This document shows, piece by piece, positions 35,460 to 47,153 of a stretch of 60,000 nucleotides of DNA (position 1 is the stretch's first letter; every line of letters starts with the position of its first letter). Source of the DNA: Lingula anatina (Eukaryota; Brachiopoda; Lingulata; Lingulida; Lingulidae); the NCBI RefSeq assembly GCF_001039355.2, contig NW_019775417.1, positions 72,698 to 132,697 on the forward strand, in the 5' to 3' direction. Under the pieces are notes generated by a model. That model ran no database searches, was not told where the DNA came from, and was given only the letters and a program-made list of their open reading frames with translations. The position numbers and the translations under genes were made by a program.

Positions 35460-37352
35460 CTAGTGTGTGCACCATGCAGGCTAAAATGTGTACAATGTTA
35501 AAATTAGGAACAAGCAGAGGAATGCTAGCGTGCGTGATGCATAAGCATGCACGTGCAAGTGCAAGCACGTGCATATTAATGTGCTATAATTTAACACGTA
35601 TAATGCATTTCTCTTCATTGCTGTTTACAGACTTGCACTCAGTACTCAGCAGTAATTAAGTAGGAACACAGAAAATAAGTTTAAAAAAACAAATTAACGT
35701 GGAATGAAAAACAAACTGAAGTATTGCTATCAAAAAAAAAAAAAAATCTATCAGATCCTTGAGGACAGATCATCAGGATAATTTTGATCTGGCATGTGCC
35801 AATAATACACTGAATATCTGATCAATAGTTTCAGATTTCTTTATAGATAAACACTTTCACAAATAAGGTACTATAATCATAGGGATATGCAACTACAAAA
35901 TTGTTACACAAATAAATAAGCAACAAAGTTACATAAATAAATAAGCAGTGCAATTACACACAAATAAGTACTCCATATAACCATATGCAAGGTTTGATCT
36001 AATCACCAACTAACAAGTCTTTCCTTACAGCTAGGGAAATCACATACTTTCTTACATTACATGTATCAAAATGACTCTCTTGTGTTAAAAGTTTGTATAA
36101 TACTAGGATAAGGCAGTACAGATTCATAATCAGCACAAAGAATGAGATAATGAATCTACAAAGCATTCAACAGGTGGGAGCTCATCCCTAATGGATCTAA
36201 ATGAAACAACAGGCATTTTGAAAATCTTTTTTATAGCAGAAGTTTGTGTTAGTCCATTATTTCATTAAATTCCATCCAAATTAATGCAACAAATGTTTCA
36301 GATGCAATTATAGATATTATTAATTGTACAAATCACACACTAGGCTATTTATAGCAAGTGACGCATTCGCTAGTGTCACTTTGGTGTGAACAGTTTGAAG
36401 CAAGACTACTTTCAAATTTATTTTAATAAAAGTGATATTAGTGAGACTCCAGCTTTGTTATTATAGTCTTCCATCAATCATATTTGATAGCGCAATTCAG
36501 AACCAAAAATTATCTTAGAGAGCTAGAAAAAAATTCCTGAAAATTGCCACACAGTTATCATTTCATACTGTAGAAAAAAAAAATTAATGCACTACATTAA
36601 TAAATTATTAGAAAATCAATATATCCTAGTTTTTAGCAATGTGTATTAAAAATTTAGAAATGCTTTTTCCTGGACATTAAAAGGCATTGTGTCATCCTAA
36701 TGTTGGAATGCAATCTACATCTAAAACGACTTTGAAATATCATCTATAATCATAAGTGCAGACAAAATCAAAAGAACCACAAATATCAAACCCTATATCT
36801 GAGTAACATACTTAATTTTGTAAGTGAAAGTGACAAAAAAGCATAAACTTAATCTCATTATATATAATTAATTAGCAGATCACTTCTTTGTGATGGATAA
36901 AATTACCACCTAATTCAATTTAGTCATTCCGTGTGAAACCAAAGAAAATCAGTATAGCATCTTTACTGAGGATTGATCAAATAATCACTGATTTTATTTC
37001 AAATAATTTAAATGTCAGAAATATCTGGAGGAATAAATTGTGGTCAAAGCCAGACCTCCTTGTGAAAAAAAAAGGCAGATACACATTTATTGCTGCTGGC
37101 AATGGAAACAACATTAAATAAAGAGGAAGAAAGAGCTGGAGAAACCAAGCTCCACAAAATGAGAACAGTGATGGTAATGGGCACTTACTTCCTACAAAAT
37201 CAAATAAAAAAAAGAAGAGATGCACTTGATCTGTATACTAAAAGTCCACAAAATTGGCCTTGGCCTCAACGAAAATGATTCAGAACCTAGAACTAGGTGA
37301 ACTGGATCAACAATACATTTTCTGTATATTTAACTTCTCTCTCGTTTTCTGA

Positions 37353-37356
<4 letters not shown>

Positions 37357-37398
<42 letters not shown>
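37357..37398. repeat. (TG)n microsatellite
   Basis: About twenty uninterrupted TG units. The open frame starting in it has no other support. Confidence 0.95.
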
Positions 37399-37401
<3 letters not shown>

Positions 37402-37731
37402 CTTTCCCTGACTTAGTTTTGAGTCACGTATCATCAGACAACATACATACTACAAACACCTTTCAGTCATGTCTTTTGCTTGTGTGCTTATATGTTCCAA
37501 ATGTATTTTCTCGCAAGGTGCTACCAATTTTAAATATTCACATCACAACTGAGAGACTGAGCTCTATGAGCAGATCAACTCGCGTGACAATTTCTGTTTC
37601 AACAGCTCTCTCTGATAAAGCATCCTGTACATATTAAATAAATATGTACCATTACTTGTATTAATATATATTTCAGCAGTGACACTGTCAGTTTGGTGCC
37701 TTCACCTTGAATGTTAACATGTACATCCACA

Positions 37732-37921
37732 GGGCCTGTTCAGAACCAGCTGATCCGCAGACTAACTAGTCCATAGATCAAATATGGCGCACACTCGACA
37801 ATGTGCCTCCCATGTGTACCATCCCTGCAGGGGCAGAGCAATTAAATCTTGGCATGCTTTCATGTGGATCGTGTCATATTTGAGGATCTATGATCAGGAT
37901 CAACTGGTTTTAAACAGGCCC
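37732..37921. mobile_element. MITE ending GGGCCTGTTCAGAACC
   Basis: A 190-bp element with ends GGGCCTGTTCAGAACCAGCT and the inverse GGGCCTGTTTAAAACCAGTT, about 22 of 25 matching. Inside are CTAACTAGTCC and CAAATATGGC, shared with 21909-22063, and 'gcaggggc..agcaattaaa', shared with 11796-12036 and 39520-39728. GGGCCTGTT ends are typical of PIF/Harbinger relatives. No exact target duplication is left. Confidence 0.7.
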
Positions 37922-38059
37922 AATCAGATCATCTTTATGGTTCAACATGCAAGGTGCACGTACAGTTATTTAAACTACCAGTACAATGTAACTGCTGTAG
38001 CAGATGCTGATTTATCTTTGAAATTAATCAAAAATTTGAAATTTCTTTTATCTTTTCAG

Positions 38060-38111
38060 AGAGCTGGTAACAAAAGAGAGAAGGAAGTTTCCCCAATGAA
38101 GACAATTTCAG
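38060..38111 (+). CDS. Candidate 52-nt exon
   Basis: A strong acceptor 'ttcttttatcttttcag' and a donor CAG|GTAATC enclose 52 bases open in only one frame, reading RAGNKREKEVSPMKTIS and ending in phase 1. It is lysine-rich and hydrophilic. The next exon candidate (40731-40893) starts in phase 0, so the two cannot be joined directly. A possible 23-nt micro-exon at 39213-39235 (acceptor 'ccttttatacacag', donor GTATGT) would restore phase, but such a short piece can arise by chance. Protein identity is unknown. Confidence 0.35.
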
Positions 38112-39295
38112 GTAATCAAATGATAAAATTAGTTTTAGTGATCATAAATCATAAATTTTAGTTCAAAATCACTAAAATCTGGTCTTTTATTCTTATTTAT
38201 TCTCATTCTACCCACCAAGCATGATGCACAAATCTATATACAACTGTTACAGCAATAATCATGTGATGGAATGATTTAATTCTTTTGCACCCAAAAATTC
38301 TCATTAACAAGGGCATGCATACATGATTGATGCTAGTAGGTGTTTTACCCGAAACTGTTCCAAGGATAATAACATGATGTCACACACAACAAATGGAATA
38401 AATCATGACTTCTGATAAGATTATAAATATTGCATATATTTCATAGAAATTTAACTGCTTTATTGCAAGCACCTGTGTTTCAAAACTAGATTAATTCATG
38501 TCCAGTCATAAAATACAAAACAGGAGGAAAAAATTTCGAAAATTTACATACAGTTTTGCCTTTGGTTCATACTTAATTCAATATAAGTATTTTAATCAAA
38601 TTGCAGCTTGTGCGAGATAATATACTAAAATGAGGGATAATTATTATATTTCCACACCAATGAAGGCCACACAATGTTAATGAGAGTACTACTACTGATT
38701 TAACAGACTAAAATTTTACAATCTTAAAGTTTAGTCCAACTTTTGAACTAAGTTCTTTTGTGCAGCCAGCATGAATAGAGCCAAAAAAAAAGGACCCAGT
38801 TAGAAGGGGGTTTGAATGCAGCAGACAATTTGTTATCTGGTCGCGCCTTCAGCACAATGTGAGATTGCTATATATGTAAAACATAAATTATCCTAACATT
38901 ATCTTAATTGTGTTGAAAGGCCCTTTTGTTGTTGATTGTGAAAATTATTCCAAGATAATCTTAAACTGTCTCAAAAGGGCATTTTGCTGTTGAGATACTG
39001 GGAGAGTTATAACTTTAAAGGATCACTGTGCTGAGTGAGAGTGAGGTTGGACATAGTCAATCGATGGGCCAGTAGTACTTGTGTGCCTAAAGCATGAATA
39101 ATTCTGATAAATACCTTCTAGTATTCAGATATTATAGTCAACAGTACCACTGCCATGTTCTCAGGCACTGTGTGTATTGACTATTGTAATATTGCGTGCC
39201 TTTTATACACAGTCCAGTGCACAACATGTGATTCTGTATGTAACACTGCATATTTCATTTGGAATATAGAGATAATGAGACATTCTTTGTGTTCT

Positions 39296-39296
<1 letters not shown>

Positions 39297-39333
<37 letters not shown>
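39297..39333. repeat. Poly(A) tract of about 37 bases
   Basis: The longest homopolymer in the window. It could be the tail of an old retroposon, but the upstream sequence shows no tRNA-like or LINE-like head and no target duplication was seen. Confidence 0.8.
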
Positions 39334-39338
<5 letters not shown>

Positions 39339-39519
39339 AATATATAATGGTAGCTTTAAGAACATTACTATGTAAATCAGTAATAACTAGAACGTGGTGC
39401 TGCTTGGTGATCACATGTAATAAAACATGATACCTAGTGGTCAATCCATTCAAAATGTCTTAAAATCAAATGTTCTAGTCTACATATCCTGCATAGCTAA
39501 GATCTTTTTCAATTTAGAC

Positions 39520-39728
39520 TTTTAATAGTGATGCCGCTGATTCCATGATGGTCTCCCTGCCTCCACATGTGCCATCACTGCAGGGGCCTAGCAATTAAAC
39601 CTCAGAGCTGGGATTGAATCCATTTAATGGTGCGTGTGGAGAATCAGGGGCATCGCTTTTGAAGTGTGGTCGGCCATATTTAGTTGGCAGATCAGTTAGT
39701 ACTCGGATCATCTATTCTGAATGGGGCC
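39520..39728. mobile_element. 5'-truncated copy of the 11796 MITE family
   Basis: From 'agtgatgccg' onward it follows 11796-12036: 'atggtctccctgcc', 'tcactgcaggggcctagcaa', 'gtgtggtcggccatatttag' and the end 'catctattctgaatgg'. The left terminal repeat is gone, replaced by unrelated sequence. The plus-strand frame at 39614-39817 lies inside it and is not a gene. Confidence 0.8.
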
Positions 39729-40730
39729 AATCAAATCAGATCATTTTTATGCCCATGGTACTGTTGGCCCAGCCCTCAGTTCTGTATGAATTGGGCACCA
39801 TGATTTACGGGGCTTAACATCCCAAATCAGATCTGAAACCACTATGTAACCTCTATGTAAAAGTGATTAATATTCTGCCTAAATCAAATTGGCAAACTAA
39901 GTAAATATAGAATAAATGATCAAAATACATGGTTGTTTTTTTGTTTTTTTTTAGGGGGGAGGAGCAGGGGAATCAAAATTTTGTTATATTATTCACCACA
40001 AGTTTTTATAATAATCTATAATTCAAAATCATACACATAATTGAAATTCAATCTTTTTATCTCTTTATTTTCACTGCATAAAATCTGTTATTTTTTAACA
40101 CAACAAGAAAATTAAAGCACATTGTGCTCAGGCCATTCCCGCATTGCATGTTAATGTCCTAACAAATTTCCTCAACCATTTATCCAGAGGATTACGTCTT
40201 CATCTAGCCACTAGCATGACAGGCCTGAGGGAGCTTCAGGCTCCAAGATAGAAGTTACATTATATCCTAGTCGTTAATTTATACCACTTATTGTTATGTC
40301 AAGAGGGTACGGTAAAAACTCACAAAAGTTGAACAGAAATTTTTATAATTTTCATTTCCCTAAACATTATGTTTTATTGATACTGTCCAAAAACATTGAT
40401 TTGTTGAAAGTTCTTTTAAGTTAGTCGGGACCAAGAAAGTGCAGACATGATTTTGAGTTGCAAGAAAGAAAAAGGATGAAGAAATGGTTGGGTGATCTTA
40501 AGATCAGGGGTCTGGGGATCGTTTAAGGTGAAAAATTACTGAGAAAAAAAAAATGAATTTAAAATCTAAATCAGATAAAAAGCAAGTCTGAATGTGCAAA
40601 ACATGTTTTTGCGTGAAAAAAACAAAAAAGAAAAAGAATCCTGAAATATTTAAATGAATTAAATACTAGAGAAAGAAATAAGTTTGAAATGAGTGAGCTA
40701 TTACCGTATTGCCTTTCTATTCTTCTTCAG

Positions 40731-40893
40731 TGTCCTGTTCCAAGCAATGTTAACATAAAAGCTCACAGATTGAACTTCTCTGACTCAAGATTACAGACCA
40801 AATGGGTGCAGGTGCCGTTTACTGAAGAGGTCTATGCAAGGGTTAAAGCAATCAACTCTGAACAACTGACTTCTGATAGGAAACATCTGGGAG
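40731..40893 (+). CDS. Coding exon, protein not recognised
   Basis: This is the cleanest exon in the window. A pyrimidine tract 'tgcctttctattcttcttcag' precedes it and a near-consensus donor GGAG|GTGAGTA ends it. The 163 nt encode 54 codons plus one base, in phase 0 at entry and phase 1 at exit. The peptide starts CPVPSNVNIKAHRLNFSDSR, continues LQTKWVQVPFTEEVYARVKA and ends in TSDRKHLG; it is soluble-looking, mixed charge, without membrane segment or repeats. The other two frames contain stops. An ATG upstream of the acceptor is in frame but lies in the pyrimidine tract, so I do not use it. I cannot name the family. No partner exon is certain. Confidence 0.6.
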
Positions 40894-42689
40894 GTGAGTA
40901 ATTCACTCAATTTGTGCATGCATGTAGTATCAAGACACATACAGAATTGTTCCTATTAAAAGAAGACCTGGAAGTAGACAAACATCAATTTACCTAGGAG
41001 ACAGTTTCAAATTGAAAATTTAGTCTAAAATTTTACTCTACTTTAGTTCATGACAAGTCTACATTAGTCAACTTGAATGAAGAAACTGTAAAATTGGTCT
41101 TTTTATAAAAAGAATCCATGATTTTTTTCTGTCATAAAACAGGTGCAATGTTGCACTTGTAAAACCTACGAATGATTCATCTTTGGTCAAAGCTGACTAA
41201 AAGTTTGGTGAAACCATATGATAATAATTTTTGTATAGAGTAATTTTCGGTCATTTTCTGTGAATAAACAGAGGTTCGGAGGGGGATACGGAGAGAATCT
41301 GTTGCACTTTGTTTGGTGTACATGTTATAGGGTAGGTGACACCAGCTGACATTCTTTAGGTTAAAAAATCTCTGAATATGTCACACCTTTAGAGTTCTTT
41401 GCTAGCGTTTCAAAGGGTAGTAATTCCCATAAACTGCTACAAAGATCTCGGTCTGTTTGTCAATGTGTGGCAAATAGAAATGGAAGAAGCAAGAGTTCAA
41501 TAACATGTTTAATAATATTGCTGTGATGTCCATTACCAGTGAATATCTTCCTGTTCCAATTAAGGCTTTCCTACTGATACCGTATTAAGAAGATCATATC
41601 AAAGTCAAACACATCAAGTCATTTACCTCAAATAAATTGACTTCTTACAATACACACTGTAATTACAATACCAGTATAATGCCTGACTATAAGGCCATAG
41701 TTTGGGGGAATTTTCACTAAAATTAACTATTGTTCTGATTTTCAAACCATCATTTTTCTGGTTTCCTCAAAATGTAAGTTGTCATGCTTATCCAATATTT
41801 AGAACATACAGGAATTTCCCAAAAAGATCAATTGGTCATGATTTTCCTGATTTTAAAACCCCAGTTTTGAGGGAAATTTGCCCAAAAAACAAATGATTTT
41901 CTTCAACTCAACACTGTAATTTTCAATTTTTGAACACTTTAAAAGGGCAATTTTTGCAATAAAGAAGTAATAAAATGGATTTTCCCTTTTTACAAGGGTA
42001 GTGTTAGATGTATAGAGCATCAGAAGATTTAAACGCCACCTAAAAGACCATCATACAGAACAATGTTTGGAGTATTATAATTGAAATCTGGTGTTCTCTT
42101 TAAATTTAACTTACCAAGCATGAAGAACAGTCAAAGATGATGCAGTAATTGACCCCTCCCCCCCACTGAAGAGGAACACATAAATCATAACAGTAAAATT
42201 GAAAGAAAAGTCTCATTATTTCATTCTTTGACTACCAATTATCCAACACACATAGCCATATTTATGGAAGATTGTATTACCTCCTGTGCTTTGAAGGTTG
42301 TTAATTATAAATGTCATACCTTAAACCACATCAGAAACCCCCTTGATTGACATTTATTTGTCAAAGTCGTACTCATAAACCTGTTCAAAGACCTACAATC
42401 TTCATCAGAACTACCTAAAGTACTTGTGATTTAATAATTTATTCTACTTTGATTTTGACACCCATTTTCTTAAACCATGACAATCAAGCCCAGATTATCA
42501 ACCATAATCAATATACTTTGATCTTCTGTTTCACTTAATATCAGTAGTCTAATGATAAAACTGTTCAAACAAAATCAACCCTGTGATCCCACATTACATC
42601 CGCTGGCAGTAAAATAAATCTGGAATTCTTATTAATTCAGGGTTATTCTCAAAAGAATGTCTCTGCCACAACATGAAATAAGAGAATAA
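40894..42689. other. Probable intron downstream of the 40731 exon
   Basis: AT-rich unique sequence without another convincing exon or repeat. A short frame at 41702-41896 has no splice support. Confidence 0.45.
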
Positions 42690-42944
42690 GACCCCATTCG
42701 AATAAACAGCACTGGTTTACATAGATCGATCGAACTCTGTGGGGACTTTTGCTGAATGCAATCAGCTTTACCATATAATGCATCTCCTCCTGTCATTGAG
42801 AAAAATACAGAAAGCTGGTGATTATTCCACTATGTTGCAAACACGAGGAGGCCTGTAGTTCAGTTAAGCTGGTTGCACTCAGCAAGAGTCCTTACAGAGT
42901 TGGATCGATCTACATAAACCGACGGTGTCTATGGGAATAGGGTC
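42690..42944. mobile_element. 255-bp MITE ending GACCC(C/T)ATTC
   Basis: Left end GACCCCATTCGAATAAACAG and inverse right end GACCCTATTCCCATAGACAC pair at the termini. Longer inner symmetry links TACATAGATCGATCGAACTC and 'ggacttttgctgaatgcaat' with their inverted partners on the right. Flanks are TAA on the left and CAA on the right, so any 3-bp duplication is imperfect. It shares terminal bases with the 215-bp family. A half copy lies in 47565-47650 and its allele at 55556-55641. Confidence 0.7.
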
Positions 42945-43527
42945 CAAGATATATTAAAATGTGGTCTTAAATGAAGGAGGCTTCAACCGATGTCTGTAGG
43001 CAGTGGCTTCATTTATTGTGACATTTGTACAAGGTAATGGTTACAAATCAGTCTGACATTTTCCAAGAATTACCTTTCAGGAGTCTTATTCTGTAACAGC
43101 ACGGAATCTTTAGTTTCAATTTTGATTTCTGCTTCTACTGACGCAAAAGCTGTATTATCACTTTGAAAATACAATTATTAGGGGGCCATAAGTAAGCTAT
43201 AGACATTGATAATGACTACTAACAAACAGTTTCAGAAAAAGCATGTTAACAGTTATAGAATCCAGTCACTGATCGACCATCTGTTTACCATTCACTGAAA
43301 GTACAAAATTGACCACAAACTGTCCCAGCATGCATATCTGCCTATACTGTAAGATGGTGCATTTGGAACTTGTTAACTGAACCCATCTGGAGAACCCATC
43401 TGAAACCCATTGTTGGCCCCACTTGGGACCAGACTCTGACCCACACTGTTCCCACATGAGCATAATGGCAGGAATATTCACATTAACATTATCAAAAATC
43501 CCAGACTTGCTACGGTCTGCTCTCTAT

Positions 43528-43742
43528 GGCTCTATTCCCATAGATTTTAGATCGATCTATCCCCGCGGGGAGTCTCACTAGATTACTTTCAGATAATCCG
43601 ACTTAAATGTCCGTCCTGCCTACTACAAGCTGTAAGAGGGTAATTAACTTTCGTGTCCGCCCGGCTGACAGCTATTTAGCGTGAACCCCAAGGGAGTTAG
43701 GTCGATCTAAAGTAGGTCGATCTAATCTATGGAAATGGGGTG
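43528..43742. mobile_element. 215-bp Harbinger-like MITE, copy 3 (polymorphic)
   Basis: Same family, length and internal landmarks as 17080-17294 and 29652-29866. It starts GGCTCTATTCCCATAGATTT and ends 'ctatggaaatggggtg'. TAT flanks both sides (43525-43527, 43743-43745). The partner allele reads 'gctctctatgtgtacttttc' with a single TAT, proving the exact boundaries. The innermost GATCGATC symmetry is well preserved. Confidence 0.9.
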
Positions 43743-43745
43743 TAT

Positions 43746-43796
43746 GTGTACTTTTCTAGTTGAATATTTAATGGCATTGTAAGGCAACTTTAAGAT
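43746..43796. repeat. Single 51-bp unit, amplified in the other allele
   Basis: One copy of the unit starting GTGTACTTTTCTAGTTGAAT sits directly beside the MITE. The partner allele has three copies at 51620-51772. Confidence 0.9.
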
Positions 43797-44744
43797 CCTG
43801 CCAAATTTTAAAAAAAAGTGAATAAAAATAACCACAGTATTTTTTCATAAAAGTAAGTCAAGGTAACTCATTTACAGTTTTTATCCAACATTGTGCAAAC
43901 TGACACCATTTCTACCACATGTTTTAGGTCTGGACCCTAAGCTAGTTCAAGTTATTATCACATTGTGATTAACAGTAGGATAAATGTAGACTGCTGGCCT
44001 GATATCCACCTTTAAAAATGAACTATTCACATGTATTTCTCACATTCATGATACATTAGTGAATCCATGCAGTTGTTAGGCAAACTAACTTTAAATCAGA
44101 CCACACAATCAGTAGTAATACAATGAAGACTCATTATGCTATTTCTTTGATGGGAAAAAAGGAATAAATGATATCATTTTAAACAAAAAAATCTCTACTA
44201 CAAATGTCAGGGCACTCTGCCCTGCATGGCACTTATCCGCATTTCCCCTGGCTGGTTGCTGAATCAAAGCCAAAAAAATTGATTTTCAAATAATAAAAAA
44301 GTCTTTTCTATTTCCCACATAACTGTAGATTATGCAACCCTATTAACAGCCAGGAAATCCCAATTCATGGAAATATCATTAATGGGTTTGCAGCATACCC
44401 CATAGTGATAATTATCATGGAAAATCCATGAAACCAGTTCTTGGTAATTCACACCTACAGGCTGTCTGGGCTCCCAGTTACCATTAATTTTCAATTATCC
44501 CCCCATGGTGGGAGTGCAACTATCAATGATTTCACTTCCAGCAAGATGTTACATGAGAGTTATTTTATTTCTGATGTATTATCCCTTCTAGACACAGAAA
44601 AAATTTCTGAAAAGACTTTATTTCATGATAAACTTATATTAGGAAAATCATTCATTTTAAAAACAGTTAGCAACGTAAATTACTAGTGCAGAAATAAGGG
44701 TCATTTTGCCATTAAATCTGAGAATCCTACTTGTAAGTAAATGT

Positions 44745-44955
44745 CACACCAAGGTGAAGGTCAAAATGTGTTGAAGATGATGAAGATACAAAAATGTTCT
44801 TTAAGGTGTATTAAATTTTTGAAAACCAAAAATACACTATGATCCTAAAAAGAGCAATTAAATGCTACTGCCTTGATGAACTTGAAATAAGGTCAATTCT
44901 AGGTGAAGGTCAAATCCAGGTAAAGGTCAATTCAAGGTGAAGGCCAAACCAGGCT
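44745..44955. repeat. Cluster of AAGGTCA-like motifs
   Basis: AAGGTCA or AAGGTGA occurs repeatedly (near 44757, 44890, 44906, 44923, 44934), in degenerate phrases such as 'taggtgaaggtcaaatcc'. AGGTCA is the nuclear-receptor half-site, but short degenerate tandem repeats of this word are also common noncoding repeats. The partner allele has the same cluster. Confidence 0.5.
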
Positions 44956-47107
44956 GACAGTAAAGCTCTTTTAAGCAGCTTGCCAATACATGCATAAAAA
45001 AAGTTTTCCAATTGTCATAAAATTTAAGTTCACTACTACTGCTGAAGGCAAGAACCTAACAAAATATTTTTTTTTTAAATTCAGTCTGTACTTAATGATT
45101 CAACTGATTAGGTTTAACCGTGTACAAAACCTAAACCTTAACCTTGTGTAACCTCACAAGCTCAAAATATACCACAAGCAACTTAAAACTGCATCAAAAA
45201 ATGCCAAAGTCAACATTCCCTCCAACAAAAAAACAGGGATTCCAAAACCTTAAATCAACAAGCTGAACACTTGTAGTACAAGCCAGGTACAAGGTGAAGG
45301 AAGCTAATGAAGTCATCTTGTTTGAGAAGTACTCATGTTGTTGTCATGTTCTGCAGGCAGGGGGTCTGTAGCTGGCTTCACACAGTTTCTTTGACCCAAA
45401 AATTTGTCTAAAGTCTAGACCACAATTGCACAGCATTTTGACCCTAGGTGAATTAGTAGTTGCCCAATTAAAAAGTTATTCTCTGAACAGTACCAATACT
45501 TCATACGAAATGAGACCACTTTGAAATAAATTTTAAATAAGGCAGTCTGAAAAAATTGGATCCAAAAGTTTGGACCAAATTTCTGGTTTAAGTTTTCTTG
45601 TAGAACCAGTCCATAGAGGTGCTGGCTGTAAGGTGAAAAGTTAAGGTGAGCTAACACTAAGGTGAGTTAATAAAGAGTCTGGTGTCCTGATAGCATAGAA
45701 CAGCTAGTTCACTGTGTGTGACACATTCAAAATTTAGCAGACTTGAGATCATCTCCAAGACCGTGACCATGACGAAGTTTGCTCGGAAAGAGCACACTTT
45801 CTTCACCTTCTCATCAGGGTATGCATACACTTTGCATTATCTCACCTGACTTAATATTAAGCCTCACCAAAACCAAATGAATTCTTCCACTGAGAACAAG
45901 CTGGATATATTGGATCAATCTGCAGTATGTAAGTTTGTATAGGAGATGATGGTACAAAGAAGAAAAGTTTTTAAAATTAGCAAAAAGATTTTTAGCTTAT
46001 ACATGCCAAAGTGACCAAAATGTGTGTAGAATATGCTCAAGAATACTAAGAGACCTTAGTACTGGCCAACTATGTAAAGGCAGAGGAAAGGAGGTAAAAT
46101 TTATTGTGTCATACCCATCAGGTGAAATTTATATGTGGTGATATTATTAAATTTATCAGTGTTCCATACATCATTCAGTTTTTTTCTTAATCATGTTTTC
46201 CATATCTTTGCTTTTTATGCCACCAAAGTCAACTTCTTTTACATCCTTTTTATACAAACTTACATATAGATATATACAGGTGTTTTCTTAATCAATTTTT
46301 GAATTTCAACAAACTGGCAACTTGGTAGTCAATTTCTGAAACATGGTCTCTGTTCATCTCAAGCATGGTTTGCGTGGTTTGCAATTATAGTTTGTATTTA
46401 TTCACAATCCTTCACCCTTCAGAGGCTCAGTAGAACAAAACTCTTGGCGTAGGCTGTAACAGAAACAATTTAGCTAAATAGCTAATGCAGGCATGTTACA
46501 GTCACATGTATCAAGTCTAAGTGCCTGAATGGTTAATCTTCAACATGGCTTCTTTTCTTTGAGCGAAACTTTACGCAAAGTGCAGCACTTCTTAGGGCAG
46601 CTTTCAAATTAACACTTAGCAAATTTTCAGTCTGACTGGAAACTGGAATTTTGATCAATTACAGGTGAGAAGTGAGACAATTCAGTTACTGTGAATTCCT
46701 GCAAGCACCTTGTGGCAGTTTATACTATGATGGAAAGAATCAGAGAATCTAATATAAGGCAGGAATGGGAAAATGTGTTTTAACAAGGTTAAAACTTGCT
46801 TATAAGTAATGAGGAAATGGTAACACTATATATATAAGTTGGGTATGTCTATACTTTGAAATAATCTGCCTTTAACCATTAGACATATTGACTCTTTTAA
46901 GACTTTACTGATTACACATTTTTTAAGACGTTTAAAAGGTAAGGACATTTTTAATTATATTTTTAGCCTACTAATGCTGCAAAATGATAGTTTCTCTTGC
47001 TTTTTTTATAGTCAAGGTAAATTCACTATTTCATTGTCAGTGTTTTTAATAATTTAAGATATTCTCTTTGTTGGATTGAAATTTCTTTTTAATAGTGCCA
47101 TAAAAGA

Positions 47108-47109
47108 AC

Positions 47110-47153
<44 letters not shown>
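47108..47153. repeat. (ATT)n microsatellite (allele A)
   Basis: About fifteen trinucleotide units; its partner at 55086-55127 has a different length. A (TTTA)n tract follows at 47218-47246, with a longer partner at about 55197-55236. Confidence 0.9.

Larger units (their letters stand above)
34206..38059. other. Probable intron or intergenic DNA
   Basis: Contains a two-copy direct repeat (about 34838-34915, unit starting 'ggctatagcttta'), the 40-bp minisatellite at 35341-35459, (TG)n at 37357-37398 and the MITE at 37732-37921. An acceptor 'aattcctcttag' at 35047 opens a 46-codon frame in phase with the CUB-like exon, but its peptide is unremarkable and I do not claim it. Confidence 0.45.

Noticed and set aside
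46639-46672. 34-nt plus-strand segment between TTTTCAG and ACAG|GTGAGAAG, present in both alleles
   Set aside because: The one difference between alleles changes an amino acid, the acceptor has a weak pyrimidine tract, and several similar AG...GTGAG pairs occur elsewhere at chance frequency.
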